A stretch of 64,000 nucleotides of DNA from Saccharopolyspora endophytica (GTDB lineage: Bacteria; Actinomycetota; Actinomycetes; Mycobacteriales; Pseudonocardiaceae): contig NZ_JAGPXE010000002.1 of the NCBI RefSeq assembly GCF_018070075.1, positions 558,001 through 622,000 on the forward strand. Reading direction: 5' to 3'. Numbering within the stretch: position 1 is the stretch's first letter; each line of letters opens with the position of its first letter. Made by a program: the position numbers and the translations under genes. This document shows positions 8,188 to 16,815 of this stretch, one piece after another. The notes under the pieces were generated by a model. The model had not been told where the DNA came from and searched no databases. It was given only the letters and a program-made list of their open reading frames with translations.

Positions 8188-10353
8188 GTGGCTTTTGCGA
8201 CTGAGCGCCCCGACGACTCCGTGCTGGCGCACTCCGAGTTCCGCCCGGTTGGCGACATCCCCCGGACCGATGCCCGGTTCCGCATGGTCAGCGACTACGA
8301 CCCGGCTGGTGACCAGCCGCAGGCCATCGAGGATCTGGAACGGCGGATCAACTCCGGAGAGAAGGACGTGGTGCTGCTCGGCGCCACCGGCACCGGCAAG
8401 TCGGCCACCACCGCGTGGCTGGTCGAGCGGGTGCAGCGCCCCACGCTGGTGCTGGAGCCGAACAAGACGCTGGCCGCCCAGATGGCGAACGAGCTGCGCG
8501 GGTTCTTCCCGGACAACGCCGTGGAGTACTTCGTCAGCTACTACGACTACTACCAGCCCGAGGCCTACGTCCCGCAGACCGACACCTACATCGAGAAGGA
8601 CTCCTCGATCAACGAGGACGTCGAGCGGCTGCGCCACTCCGCCACCTCGAACCTGCTCTCCCGCCGGGACTGCGTGGTGGTCTCCTCGGTGTCCTGCATC
8701 TACGGCCTGGGCACGCCGCAGTCGTACCTCGACCGCGCGATCCCGCTGGCCGTCGGCGGCGAGATCGATCGCGACGTGTTCCTGCGCGCGCTGGTGGACG
8801 TGCAGTACAGCCGCAACGACATCGCCTTCGCCCGCGGCACCTTCCGGGTGCGCGGCGACACGGTCGAGATCATCCCCGCCTACGAGGAGCTGGCGGTGCG
8901 GGTGGAGTTCTTCGGCGACGAGATCGACCGGCTCTACTACCTGCACCCGCTGACCGGTGAGATCGTCCGCGAGGTGCAGGAGCTGCGGATCTTCCCGGCG
9001 ACCCACTACGTCGCCGGTCCGGAGCGGATGGACAAGGCGATCCGCGCCATCGAGGGAGAGCTCGAGGACCAGCTGGGCCGGTTGGAGAAGCAGAACAAGC
9101 TGCTGGAGGCCCAGCGGCTGCGGATGCGCACCCAGTACGACATCGAGATGATGCGCCAGGTCGGCTTCTGCTCGGGCATCGAGAACTACTCGCGCCACAT
9201 CGACGGCCGCGAGGCGGGCTCGGCGCCGGCGACGCTGATCGACTACTTCCCGGACGACTTCCTGCTGATCGTCGACGAGTCGCACGTGACGGTCCCGCAG
9301 ATCGGCGGCATGTACGAAGGCGACGCGTCCCGGAAGCGGACGCTGGTCGAGCACGGCTTCCGGTTGCCCAGCGCGCTGGACAACCGGCCGCTGACCTTCG
9401 AGGAGTTCTCCGACCGCATCGGCCAGACCGTCTACCTGTCGGCCACGCCCGGCCCGTACGAGATGGCGCAGGCCGGCGGCGAGTTCGTCGAGCAGGTCAT
9501 CCGCCCGACCGGTCTGATCGACCCCGAGGTCGTCGTCAAGCCGACGGAGGGCCAGATCGACGACCTGGTGCACGAGATCCGCGAGCGCGCCGACCGCGAC
9601 GAGCGGGTGCTGGTGACGACGCTGACCAAGAAGATGGCCGAGGACCTCACCGACTACCTGCTGGAGCTGGGCATCCGGGTGCGCTACCTGCACTCGGAGG
9701 TCGACACCCTGCGACGGGTGGAGCTGCTGCGGCAGCTGCGGCTCGGCGAGTACGACGTGCTGATCGGCATCAACCTGCTGCGCGAGGGCCTGGACCTGCC
9801 GGAGGTCTCGCTGGTGTCGATCCTGGACGCCGACAAGGAGGGCTTCCTGCGCTCCGGGACGTCGCTGGTGCAGACCATCGGGCGTGCCGCGCGCAACGTC
9901 TCCGGCCAGGTACACATGTACGCCGACCGGATCACCGATTCGATGCAGCACGCCATCGACGAGACCAACCGGCGCCGCGCCAAGCAGATCGCCTACAACG
10001 AAGAGCGCGGCATCGATCCGCAGCCGCTGCGCAAGAAGATCGCCGACATCCTCGACCGCGTCTACAGCGAGGCCGAGGACACCGAGGAGTCGGTGTCGGT
10101 GGGCGGTTCGGGCCGCAACACCTCGCGCGGGAAGAAGCCTTCGGGCGAGGCGGTGGCCAGCGCCGGCCTGCTGGAGGACCGCGACATCTCCGGGATGCCG
10201 CGCGCCGAGATGGCGGACCTGGTGCAGCAGCTCAACGACCAGATGATGAACGCCGCGCGGGAGTTGCAGTTCGAGCTGGCGGCCAGGCTGCGCGACGAGA
10301 TCGCCGACCTGAAGAAGGAGATCCGCGGGATGGACGCCGCAGGCATCGAATGA
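8188..10353 (+). CDS. uvrB: UvrABC excinuclease subunit B
   Basis: Damage-recognition helicase of nucleotide excision repair; it takes over the lesion from UvrA and recruits UvrC. Seen in order: Walker A GATGTGKS, the beta-hairpin with [10 protein letters not shown] and EKDSSIN, the Walker B VDESH, motif [11 protein letters not shown], and a C-terminal UVR coiled-coil that contacts UvrC. The length (about 721 aa) is normal. The GTG at 8188 gives an N-terminus beginning VAFATERP; an ATG at 8158 is an in-frame alternative. A perfect hairpin follows the gene. Confidence 0.96.
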   Translation: MAFATERPDDSVLAHSEFRPVGDIPRTDARFRMVSDYDPAGDQPQAIEDLERRINSGEKDVVLLGATGTGKSATTAWLVERVQRPTLVLEPNKTLAAQMANELRGFFPDNAVEYFVSYYDYYQPEAYVPQTDTYIEKDSSINEDVERLRHSATSNLLSRRDCVVVSSVSCIYGLGTPQSYLDRAIPLAVGGEIDRDVFLRALVDVQYSRNDIAFARGTFRVRGDTVEIIPAYEELAVRVEFFGDEIDRLYYLHPLTGEIVREVQELRIFPATHYVAGPERMDKAIRAIEGELEDQLGRLEKQNKLLEAQRLRMRTQYDIEMMRQVGFCSGIENYSRHIDGREAGSAPATLIDYFPDDFLLIVDESHVTVPQIGGMYEGDASRKRTLVEHGFRLPSALDNRPLTFEEFSDRIGQTVYLSATPGPYEMAQAGGEFVEQVIRPTGLIDPEVVVKPTEGQIDDLVHEIRERADRDERVLVTTLTKKMAEDLTDYLLELGIRVRYLHSEVDTLRRVELLRQLRLGEYDVLIGINLLREGLDLPEVSLVSILDADKEGFLRSGTSLVQTIGRAARNVSGQVHMYADRITDSMQHAIDETNRRRAKQIAYNEERGIDPQPLRKKIADILDRVYSEAEDTEESVSVGGSGRNTSRGKKPSGEAVASAGLLEDRDISGMPRAEMADLVQQLNDQMMNAARELQFELAARLRDEIADLKKEIRGMDAAGIE

Positions 10354-10357
10354 GCCG

Positions 10358-10397
10358 CGATCGCGGAAGGTGATCAAGATCTCGCCTTCCGCGATCG
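10358..10397 (+). terminator. uvrB terminator hairpin
   Basis: Perfect 13-bp arms (CGATCGCGGAAGG 10358-10370 and CCTTCCGCGATCG 10385-10397) around a 14-nt loop, beginning 5 bp after the uvrB stop. Confidence 0.8.
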
Positions 10398-11077
10398 GGC
10401 GTGTCCGCCGGGTTTCAGCCCGCGACGGGCGTTTCGAGCCTACTGCCGAGTTCTGCTCGTGACCTCGGACAATTCCCGTTCCCGTCCACAAAGGACTTGG
10501 ATTTCGAGAATCCGCACTCCGGTTAAGGCGATTTCCTCACGGAGTTCTCAGGTTCTCGCCACCAGCGGTGATTACGGTCCGTTGTTCGACTCACCGCAAA
10601 GGGGGTACCCCGAATTGGTGAGCTACGGTATTTTCCCACTCCGGCTGTGCTCACGTGGACAGTGCCGGCTTGCGAGGAAACGGAGTTTTCGCCATGGATC
10701 TCGACCGATCGCCAAGACCTCGTACCCTCCGGGGTCCGACGGCGATCCGATCCGAGATCGAGCCTGCGTCACGTGAACGCGGCAGGACTGGGCTACCCCG
10801 ACATCCCCAATGCTGAAGACGTGCCACCTCCTTCTCTCCGGTAGATCAACACCGTGGTTGCGCCCCGGGCATCCTCACTGCTCGGGCCGGTGTCAGCGCG
10901 CGTCTGAAGATGGGGTCGCCCTTTTCGCCTCAGCGGAACGAATGAGACGACGAACGCGGTAATCCACCCGCGCCGAATTCCGGTGCGGTGCCCGTTCGTC
11001 CTATCAAACGTGCCCGAATCCGCCCCCATTCGCGACCACCCCCTCGCGAGAGCCTTTCCCAGGAAGGACCAAACGGA
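10398..11077. other. 680-bp region without a convincing gene
   Basis: The region between the uvrB terminator and the acyl-CoA dehydrogenase is less GC-rich than the coding DNA and its open frames lack typical codon bias. A 40-codon frame beginning ATG at 10694 (after GAGGAAACGG) is the only short ORF with a passable ribosome site, and I do not believe it without expression data. The right end probably holds the promoter and leader of the acyl-CoA dehydrogenase. Confidence 0.4.
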
Positions 11078-12637
11078 ATGGAGTCGACCGAAAGCGGTTC
11101 CCCGAACCTCGGCGCGGCGTCGGAGATGCTCGATTTCCTGCGCAGGTACAGCAGAGAGCAACTCGACTCCCGGCGAATGGACGAGCGTCGCGGCTTCCAG
11201 CTGTCCCTGATCCCCGACCTCGCCGAAGCGGGCCTGTTCGGCGTGCAGATCCCCAAGCGCTACCAGGGTCGGGAACTCTCGCATTCCGACACCATCAAGG
11301 TGTGGCGGCAGGCCGGTGCGATCGACTGCAACCTGCTCATCCTGCTCGCCGTGCACAACACGCTCGGCGTGCCGCCGATCCAGCAGTTCGCTCGTGAGGA
11401 CGTGCGCTCGGCCGTGCTGCCCGAGCTCGCGCAGGGCCGCCGGCTGGTGACCAGCGCGGTCAGCGAGCCCAGCATGGGATCCAACGTCCGGGCGATCACC
11501 AGCAACGCGACCAAGCGGCCCGACGGGTCCTACGTCATCAACGGCGACAAGCAGTGGATCTCGCTGGGTGCCGACGCCCACTACGTCAACCTCTTCGCGC
11601 GCCTGACCGACGAGAACGGCCAGGACGCCGGGATCACCGGGTTCCTCGTCGACACCTCCTCACCCGGTTTCGTGCGCGGCCCCGAGGTCGTCACGCTCGG
11701 GCTCAAGGCGGTGCCGCAGAACAGCCTCAGCCTCGAGAACGTGCACGTCCCGGCCGAGGGCCTGCTCGGCGAGGAGGGCAAGGGCCTCGTCGCGGCCAAG
11801 ACCGCCTTCACCCAGGGAAGGCTCATGCTGGCCAGCGGCGCGCTCGGTGCGGCGATGCGGGCGCTGGAAATGGCCCAGCGCTTCGCCCGTCGTCGCGAGG
11901 TCGCCACCGGCAACCTCGCCGAGAACGGGCGGATCCAGCAGATCATCGCCGAGTCGGTGGCGGCGACCCAGGCCGTGGAGATGCTGGTCGAGCACATGAC
12001 CGACCTGCTCGACTCGGGCCGCGAGGTTCCCGAGCCCTTCTACTTCGCGGCGAAGATCCTGGGCTGCGAGCTGATGTGGCAGGTGGTCGACCGCTGCCTG
12101 CAGCTGCTCGGTGCCCGCGGGTTCGTCGACACCAACGTCGTCGGCCAGTTCTACCGGGACTACCGGCTGTTCCGGATCTTCGAGGGCAGCACCGAGGCCA
12201 TCACGGTCTACCTCGGGTCGACGATCCTCAAGCACCCGCAGCGGTTCTTCTCGATCTTCGACGACTTCGACGTCGACCCGAAGCTCGCCGAGCACGTGTC
12301 CCGGATCGACAAGCTGACCACCACCACGACCACCGGTGGGCAGCAGCGGCACATCCTGGCCAGCCAGGTCGGTGAGCTCGCCTGCTGGGCGATCCTGTCG
12401 GTGCTCACCGCCGAGGGGCGCCACCGCTCCTCGATGTACTCCCACACGGCGTCCTGGAGCGAGCAGCAGCTCCTCGACAAGCTGCGCGTCGCCGAGGACA
12501 GCAAGCCGTTCGTGGAGCTCCCGACGGTGGACGAGCTCGCCCGCCACATCGGCGAGTTCGAGCTGTCCATCGGCAACGTCGAGCAGCGCAGGCCCGGCAT
12601 CCAGCACGACCTGGACCTGCTCCTGCGCCGGGGCTGA
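11078..12637 (+). CDS. Acyl-CoA dehydrogenase-type flavoprotein with a long C-terminal extension
   Basis: 519 residues, of which the first ~390 are a complete acyl-CoA dehydrogenase fold: FAD-binding SEPSMGSNVRA, the INGDKQWIS strand, and RIFEGSTEAITVYLG, where the catalytic Glu usually lies. About 130 further residues follow (KLTTTTTTGGQQRHIL... to the end), longer than ordinary family members; such extensions are seen in some enzymes acting on carrier-protein-bound acyl groups. ATG 11078 is chosen for the AGGAAGG ten bases upstream. It is a single-gene unit ended by a bidirectional hairpin. No carrier protein or synthetase is adjacent, so the substrate is open. Confidence 0.85.
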   Translation: MESTESGSPNLGAASEMLDFLRRYSREQLDSRRMDERRGFQLSLIPDLAEAGLFGVQIPKRYQGRELSHSDTIKVWRQAGAIDCNLLILLAVHNTLGVPPIQQFAREDVRSAVLPELAQGRRLVTSAVSEPSMGSNVRAITSNATKRPDGSYVINGDKQWISLGADAHYVNLFARLTDENGQDAGITGFLVDTSSPGFVRGPEVVTLGLKAVPQNSLSLENVHVPAEGLLGEEGKGLVAAKTAFTQGRLMLASGALGAAMRALEMAQRFARRREVATGNLAENGRIQQIIAESVAATQAVEMLVEHMTDLLDSGREVPEPFYFAAKILGCELMWQVVDRCLQLLGARGFVDTNVVGQFYRDYRLFRIFEGSTEAITVYLGSTILKHPQRFFSIFDDFDVDPKLAEHVSRIDKLTTTTTTGGQQRHILASQVGELACWAILSVLTAEGRHRSSMYSHTASWSEQQLLDKLRVAEDSKPFVELPTVDELARHIGEFELSIGNVEQRRPGIQHDLDLLLRRG

Positions 12638-12654
12638 GGACCGCGGAGAGCATC

Positions 12655-12690
12655 GAGGGGGCGGGACCGCCGTGCCGGTCCCGCCCCCTC
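12655..12690. terminator. Bidirectional terminator between the acyl-CoA dehydrogenase and GAF genes
   Basis: Perfect 14-bp stem (GAGGGGGCGGGACC 12655-12668 with GGTCCCGCCCCCTC 12677-12690) and an 8-nt loop, lying exactly between two convergent genes. Confidence 0.85.
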
Positions 12691-12704
12691 GTCGCAGGTG
12701 GTGT

Positions 12705-13271
12705 TCAGCCCGCCTGGAGGTCCCGCTCGCGGCGGTGGACCAGATCGACGCCTTCGCTGGCCAGCGCCTTGATGGCGTTGAGGCCGTCGCGGCCCCACGG
12801 GCGCACCTCGCTGTCGATGACGCAGACCGTGCCCAGCGCCATGCCGGTGCGGTCGATCAGCGGAGCACCCAGGTAGGAGCGGACGTTCATCTTGTCCACG
12901 ACGTCGTTGCCCGCGAAGCGCGGGTAATCGCAGACGTCTTCGAGGACCAGCGCCATCCGGCGGGCGATGACGTGCGGGCAGTAGCCCGTCTCCATAGGAG
13001 CCGAACGCGGGTCGGCGTCGGCGTCGGCGTTCGGGTCTTCCATCCCCGCCACCTTGGTGAACAGACCACCCAGGTACTGGTGGGTGTCGGTGATGAAGTT
13101 GACCATGGCGTTGGGCACGCCGAGGGTCTGGGCGACGTGCTGCGCGAACGCGTCGAACTCGGGATCTCCGGCATCGCCCAGGCCGAGCTGGCGCAGCCGC
13201 GCCGCACGCTCGTGCGCGTGCGCGTCGACGGGGCTGAAGTGCCGGTGTCCGGCGGCATCGAAGGTCGTCAC
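12705..13271 (-). CDS. GAF-domain protein at the 3' end of conservon 1
   Basis: 188 residues forming one GAF domain, with ETGYCPHVI, SYLGAPLIDRTG and ALGTVCVID, the small-molecule/redox-sensing fold found in cyanobacterial-type GAF sensors. A conserved Cys sits in the YCPH motif; heme, flavin or no cofactor are all possible. It follows the conservon GTPase by 37 bp on the same strand, so it is probably co-transcribed and may sense a signal for that module or be its target. There is no output domain. GTG start. Confidence 0.8.
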   Translation of the reverse strand: MTTFDAAGHRHFSPVDAHAHERAARLRQLGLGDAGDPEFDAFAQHVAQTLGVPNAMVNFITDTHQYLGGLFTKVAGMEDPNADADADPRSAPMETGYCPHVIARRMALVLEDVCDYPRFAGNDVVDKMNVRSYLGAPLIDRTGMALGTVCVIDSEVRPWGRDGLNAIKALASEGVDLVHRRERDLQAG

Positions 13272-13308
13272 GAGAAACTCCGATTTAGTTGGGGGATTCG
13301 GGGCGGGG

Positions 13309-13881
13309 TCATAAGGCGCGGGTCTCCATCACGTGCTCGATCAGCTGCACCAGCACCGAGGCCGCGGAGCGGCGGTCGCGCGCATCGCAGAGCACGACCG
13401 GGATGTGCGGTTTGATGTCCAGCGCTCGCCGCACCTCCTCGGGTTGGTAGCGGAAGCTGTTCTCGAACTGGTTGACCGCCACGAGGAAATCGATTCCGCG
13501 TCGCTCGAAGAACTCCACGGCCGCGAAGCAGTCCTCCAGCCGACGCGTGTCGGCCAGGACGACCGCGCCCAGGGCGCCGTCGACCAGGTCGTCCCACATG
13601 AACCAGAACCGGTCCTGACCCGGCGTGCCGAACAGGAACAGCACGATGTTCTGCGGGTCGAACGTGATTCGACCGAAGTCCATCGCCACGGTGGTCGTGG
13701 TCTTGTCCCCGACGCCGGTCAGGTCGTCGTGCCCGACGCTGGCGACGGTGAGCGTCTCCTCCGTGGTCAGCGGCTCGATCTCGCTGACCGAATGGATGAA
13801 CGTGGTCTTACCGACTCCGAACCCACCCGCTATGAGGAACTTGAACGAGGTCGGGAATGGCTCAGAGCTGTTGGAGCCCAT
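13309..13881 (-). CDS. cvnD: Conservon GTPase, CvnD-type (conservon 1)
   Basis: A 190-residue Ras/MglA-like small GTPase of the conservon class. G1 is GGFGVGKTT (about 19-27), switch region EETLTVASVG with conserved Thr residues, G3 FGTPGQDRF, and a G4-like AVNQF. It overlaps the DUF742 gene by exactly 20 nt, as in conservon 2. In Streptomyces CvnA-D proteins associate at the membrane in a way likened to a GPCR/G-protein complex and influence development and antibiotic production. The ATG start lies inside the upstream gene's 3' end, implying translational coupling. Confidence 0.92.
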   Translation of the reverse strand: MGSNSSEPFPTSFKFLIAGGFGVGKTTFIHSVSEIEPLTTEETLTVASVGHDDLTGVGDKTTTTVAMDFGRITFDPQNIVLFLFGTPGQDRFWFMWDDLVDGALGAVVLADTRRLEDCFAAVEFFERRGIDFLVAVNQFENSFRYQPEEVRRALDIKPHIPVVLCDARDRRSAASVLVQLIEHVMETRAL

Positions 13882-14227
13882 TCAGCAAAGCCTCCAGTTG
13901 ATCGCGCTTCGGCACGTCGGCGGGTGCGTGGGTGGTGAGCGCTCCCCAGTCGATGAGATCGGAGAGCAGGACTTTGGTGACTACGGCGGGTTGCCGCAGG
14001 TGAGCAGCGACCTCGGCGACCGAGGTGGCGTGCCGGCAGAGCGTCAGCATCTTGGCGTGAACCGGTTCGATGCGGTCCGGTGAGAAGCGCCCGGTGGACC
14101 GCACCAGCGATTGCAGGGACAGCGGTTCGCTGGGTTCGGTCCGGCCGTTGGTCAGCGAGTACGGGCGCAGCAGCGGTCCGGCTTCGTTGTCCAGCCACGG
14201 TTTGTCCGATGGTCCGGGCATGCTCAC
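13862..14227 (-). CDS. cvnC: DUF742 protein, CvnC-type (conservon 1)
   Basis: 121 residues. It begins with a flexible segment and the PLLRPYSLTNGRTEP motif, then a winged-helix-like region (HATSVAEVAAHLRQPAVVTKVLLSDLIDWGALTT) typical of DUF742. It is the third member of the kinase/roadblock/DUF742/GTPase cassette and probably an adaptor. The GTG start overlaps the roadblock stop (GTGA), and the 3' end overlaps the GTPase by 20 nt. Confidence 0.92.
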   Translation of the reverse strand: MSMPGPSDKPWLDNEAGPLLRPYSLTNGRTEPSEPLSLQSLVRSTGRFSPDRIEPVHAKMLTLCRHATSVAEVAAHLRQPAVVTKVLLSDLIDWGALTTHAPADVPKRDQLEALLNGLQQL

Positions 14228-14664
14228 CTGCCCATCTCACCGGCGCTCCGCGCGGCGGTGGGCTGCCGCATGGGGGTAGCCAGGTGGTTCGGGACTCGCT
14301 TGACGAGCTGGGCGATCTCGTAGCCGAGCACCGCGGCGTCGGCTTCCGGGGTGGCCAGCACGACGAGCACGGCACCGCTACCGGCGGCGGAGACGAACAC
14401 GACCAGGTCGTTGAACTCGACGACGACCTGGCGGACGCCACCACCGTCCATGCCGAAGCGGCGACCGCCGTTGCGGGCCAGCGAGCACTGCGCGGCGGCC
14501 CAAGCGGCGAGGGCGTCGGCCTCGTCGTTGTCCAGCCCTCTGTAGTACCGCTTGATTCCGTCGGTCGAGGCGAGCAGGGCACAGCGTGTGTGCGGGACTC
14601 GTCGGAGCAGGTCGGCGAGTAGCCAACTCAGGTCGGACGACGAGCCCGCTGCGTCATTGGCCAT
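14224..14664 (-). CDS. cvnB: Roadblock/LC7 protein, CvnB-type (conservon 1)
   Basis: 146 residues with the Roadblock/LC7 fold: DLSWLLADLLRRVPHTRCALLASTDG at the N-terminus and GSGAVLVVLATPEADAAVLGYEI near the end. In MglB-like systems such proteins regulate the partner GTPase. The start is the ATG at 14662-14664, preceded by CAGGAGA, rather than the longer open frame; it lies 73 bp from the kinase stop. Overlaps cvnC by 4 nt. Confidence 0.92.
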   Translation of the reverse strand: MANDAAGSSSDLSWLLADLLRRVPHTRCALLASTDGIKRYYRGLDNDEADALAAWAAAQCSLARNGGRRFGMDGGGVRQVVVEFNDLVVFVSAAGSGAVLVVLATPEADAAVLGYEIAQLVKRVPNHLATPMRQPTAARSAGEMGR

Positions 14665-14737
14665 TGTGGAAAACGTCTCCTGACTCTTCTCACTGCGCGG
14701 GGGCAGATCTTGTGCGGGGGAGGGGTGTGGTGCGGGG

Positions 14738-16429
14738 TCAGCCCTGGCCCGGTTTGTCGTCCGAAACGCCGCCCTCGACACCCGAGCGGAAGGACGCGTA
14801 CAGGCTGGGGCTCGGTCCGCCCTGCGGCTTCTCCTCGGGCGTGGAGGAGCTCTCCGCGAGCTGCGGGACCAGGTAGCTGCGCGTGCGGTCGCGCCGGGGC
14901 AGCGCGGGCCGTTCGGCGTTGTCGGCGTTGACCGGACCGGAGGTCGTCACCGGGGGAGCCTCCGGCACGGCGCCGGAGTGGCGCCCGTAGGGGTTGTGCT
15001 GCTGCTGGGCGGGGCGCTCCTCGCGGACCGCCGGCTGCGGCCCGGTCGCGTAGACGGGCTGCTGGCCGGTGTGGCGACCGCTGTTGAACGTCTGCGCCGG
15101 CGAGGGCATCAGCGATCCGCGCGAGTCATGGCCGTTGACCTGCGGTTCGACGGTGGACAGCACGCTGCTGGAGCTCTGCGCGGCGGACTCGTCCGGCTCG
15201 ACGTCGGTCTCGCCCAGCAGGTTGTTGGGGATGACCACGTGCGCGTCGGTGCCGCCGTACATGTTGTTCTCGAGCTCGACGCCGATGTGGTGCCGGTGCG
15301 CCAGCTGCGCCACCACGTACAGGCCGATGCGGCCGTCGCGCAGCTGCGCGTCGCGGTCGACGTCGTCGGGGTTGGTGAGCAGCCCGTTGAGCGTGACCCG
15401 GCTGCGCTGGTCGATGCCCAGGCCGCGGTCGCGGATGTCGATGGCCAGACCGGCGGTGACGATCTGGCTGTTGATGCTCACCTGCGTGTCGGGCTCGGAG
15501 AACGCGGTGGCGTTCTCCACCAGCTCGGCGATGAGGTGGATGACGTCGGCGACGGCGTGGCCGTGCAGCGTGCCGTCGACCGGCGGGATCACCTTGACGC
15601 GGGCGTAGTGCTCGACCTCGGCCACCGCGGAGCGCAGCACGGTGTACATCGCGACCGGCTTGCTCCACTGCCGCCGCGGCATCGAACCACCGAGCACGGC
15701 GAGGGATTCAGCCTGCCTGCGCACGCCTGTGACCAGGTGGTCCACCGCGAACAGGCCCTTGAGCAGGTCCGGGTCCTCGACCTGCTGCTCCAGCTCGTCG
15801 AGCCGCTGGATGGCGCGGTGGGCCAGGGACTGCACGCGCCGGGCGAGGTTGGCGAAGACCGCGACGCTGGGGTCGATGTTGGTCTGCGAGGGCTCGCTCT
15901 GCATGCGGACCAGCGCGAACTCGACGGCCATCTGGGCCTGCCGCAGCTCGTGGGCGAGCAGCTCGTAGGGGTTGCCGGTGACCGGCTCGCCCGTGGGCCA
16001 CTTCGGCGCGGGCTGCTGACCGGACTGGATCTGCTCGACGAGCTGGGGCAGTTCGCGGGTTCCCTGGGCGACGGTGCCGCGCAGCGACTCGATCCACTGG
16101 TGGGAGTTGCGCAGCGACTCCTGCAGCCTGGCTTGGGCGTCGTGGCCGGATTCGTGGATCCGCCGGTCGACGTCGTCGGCCAGCGTGTTCGCGCGCAGGT
16201 ATCCGATGACCACGACGGCGATGCTGGCGACGATGCCCACCGCGAGGACGGTGTAGCGCAGTTCAGGCGGAGGGACGAAGACCAGCGTGACCGCCGTGGC
16301 GGTCCCGATCAGCGCCGTCGCGGCCAGGGACGCCACGACCAGCCGCTGCAGCTTCGCCCGAAGATCGTTGTGGGGTGGGGCTTCGGGGGCTCGGTCGGTT
16401 TGGATCGCGGGTAAGGGGCTTTCAGACAT
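14738..16429 (-). CDS. cvnA: Nitrate/sensor-type histidine kinase-like protein, CvnA-type (conservon 1)
   Basis: About 563 residues. Two N-terminal membrane segments (about 28-48 and 56-76) are followed by a helical linker, a dimerisation-like region (PYELLAHELRQAQMAVEFALVRMQ) and a HATPase domain (ELVENATAFSEP, DRGLGI, DGRIGLYVVAQLAHRH). A disordered Pro/Gln/Ser-rich tail of about 150 residues ends the protein. There is no clear phospho-acceptor His box and no adjacent response regulator, as in other conservons. ATG 16429 is preferred over an upstream GTG because AAGGACG precedes it. First gene of conservon 1. Confidence 0.92.
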   Translation of the reverse strand: MSESPLPAIQTDRAPEAPPHNDLRAKLQRLVVASLAATALIGTATAVTLVFVPPPELRYTVLAVGIVASIAVVVIGYLRANTLADDVDRRIHESGHDAQARLQESLRNSHQWIESLRGTVAQGTRELPQLVEQIQSGQQPAPKWPTGEPVTGNPYELLAHELRQAQMAVEFALVRMQSEPSQTNIDPSVAVFANLARRVQSLAHRAIQRLDELEQQVEDPDLLKGLFAVDHLVTGVRRQAESLAVLGGSMPRRQWSKPVAMYTVLRSAVAEVEHYARVKVIPPVDGTLHGHAVADVIHLIAELVENATAFSEPDTQVSINSQIVTAGLAIDIRDRGLGIDQRSRVTLNGLLTNPDDVDRDAQLRDGRIGLYVVAQLAHRHHIGVELENNMYGGTDAHVVIPNNLLGETDVEPDESAAQSSSSVLSTVEPQVNGHDSRGSLMPSPAQTFNSGRHTGQQPVYATGPQPAVREERPAQQQHNPYGRHSGAVPEAPPVTTSGPVNADNAERPALPRRDRTRSYLVPQLAESSSTPEEKPQGGPSPSLYASFRSGVEGGVSDDKPGQG

Positions 16430-16815
16430 CAGCGTCCTTGGTACGGGGGTTTCGGTGACGGGCACCGCGGTGCCGAAACGTCGGGGGCGTCACCGGGGAC
16501 TACTGGTGCTCCACTAATGATCAAAAGTATCACTCGGCGTGATGATAGTGCGCTCGGCCGCTGAATTGGACCTTTCCGCCCAACGATGCCTCCATTGGGC
16601 GGATGGACGATCTGAGCGCGAGGCCGTAAGAAGGCCGCCCACCTCGGAAATCGAGGTGAGCGGCCGTCTCTCGGGGGCTGCGCGAATTTTTCGTTGAGAT
16701 CGGGAGGACTGGAGCGCAAGTACCCGAACGGGTCTCATCTGGAGCGGACATCGGTGGGCGCGCTCCACGCGGGTCCGCTGAGGTCCGCCGCGCAGGTCGG
16801 ATCTGGAAGCCGGTC
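16430..16815. other. Intergenic region upstream of conservon 1
   Basis: About 386 bp between the cvnA start and the end of the next minus-strand operon. It holds an inverted repeat ATCAC-N5-GTGAT (16529-16543) in an AT-richer patch that is a candidate operator near the conservon promoter, and a hairpin terminator at 16633-16665 for the acyl-CoA operon. I see no protein gene. Confidence 0.45.
16633..16665 (-). terminator. Terminator of the CoA-transferase/acyl-CoA dehydrogenase operon
   Basis: 14-bp arms with one mismatch (GGCCGCCCACCTCG 16633-16646; CGAGGTGAGCGGCC 16652-16665) around GAAAT, about 150 bp downstream of the last gene of the operon. Confidence 0.65.

Noticed and set aside
8053-10491. 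A very long open frame antisense to uvrB; similar ones oppose the acyl-CoA synthetase (28.2-31.5 kb), the catabolic cluster (37.9-41.5 kb) and the permease region (44.9-48.2 kb)
   Set aside because: High GC codon bias leaves few stops on the opposite strand. The translations are low-complexity Arg/Gly/Ala/Asp/His-rich with no domains, while the sense genes are certain.
10694-10816. Forty-codon ORF starting at 10694
   Set aside because: It has a passable GAGGAAACGG site, but no typical codon bias, domain or conservation evidence. Left inside the gene-free region.
16720-16735. ACCCG-AA-CGGGT repeat near 16.7 kb as another copy of the TetR operator
   Set aside because: Spacing and half-sites differ from the ACCGAC/GTCGGT sites, and it lies downstream of an operon, not at a promoter.
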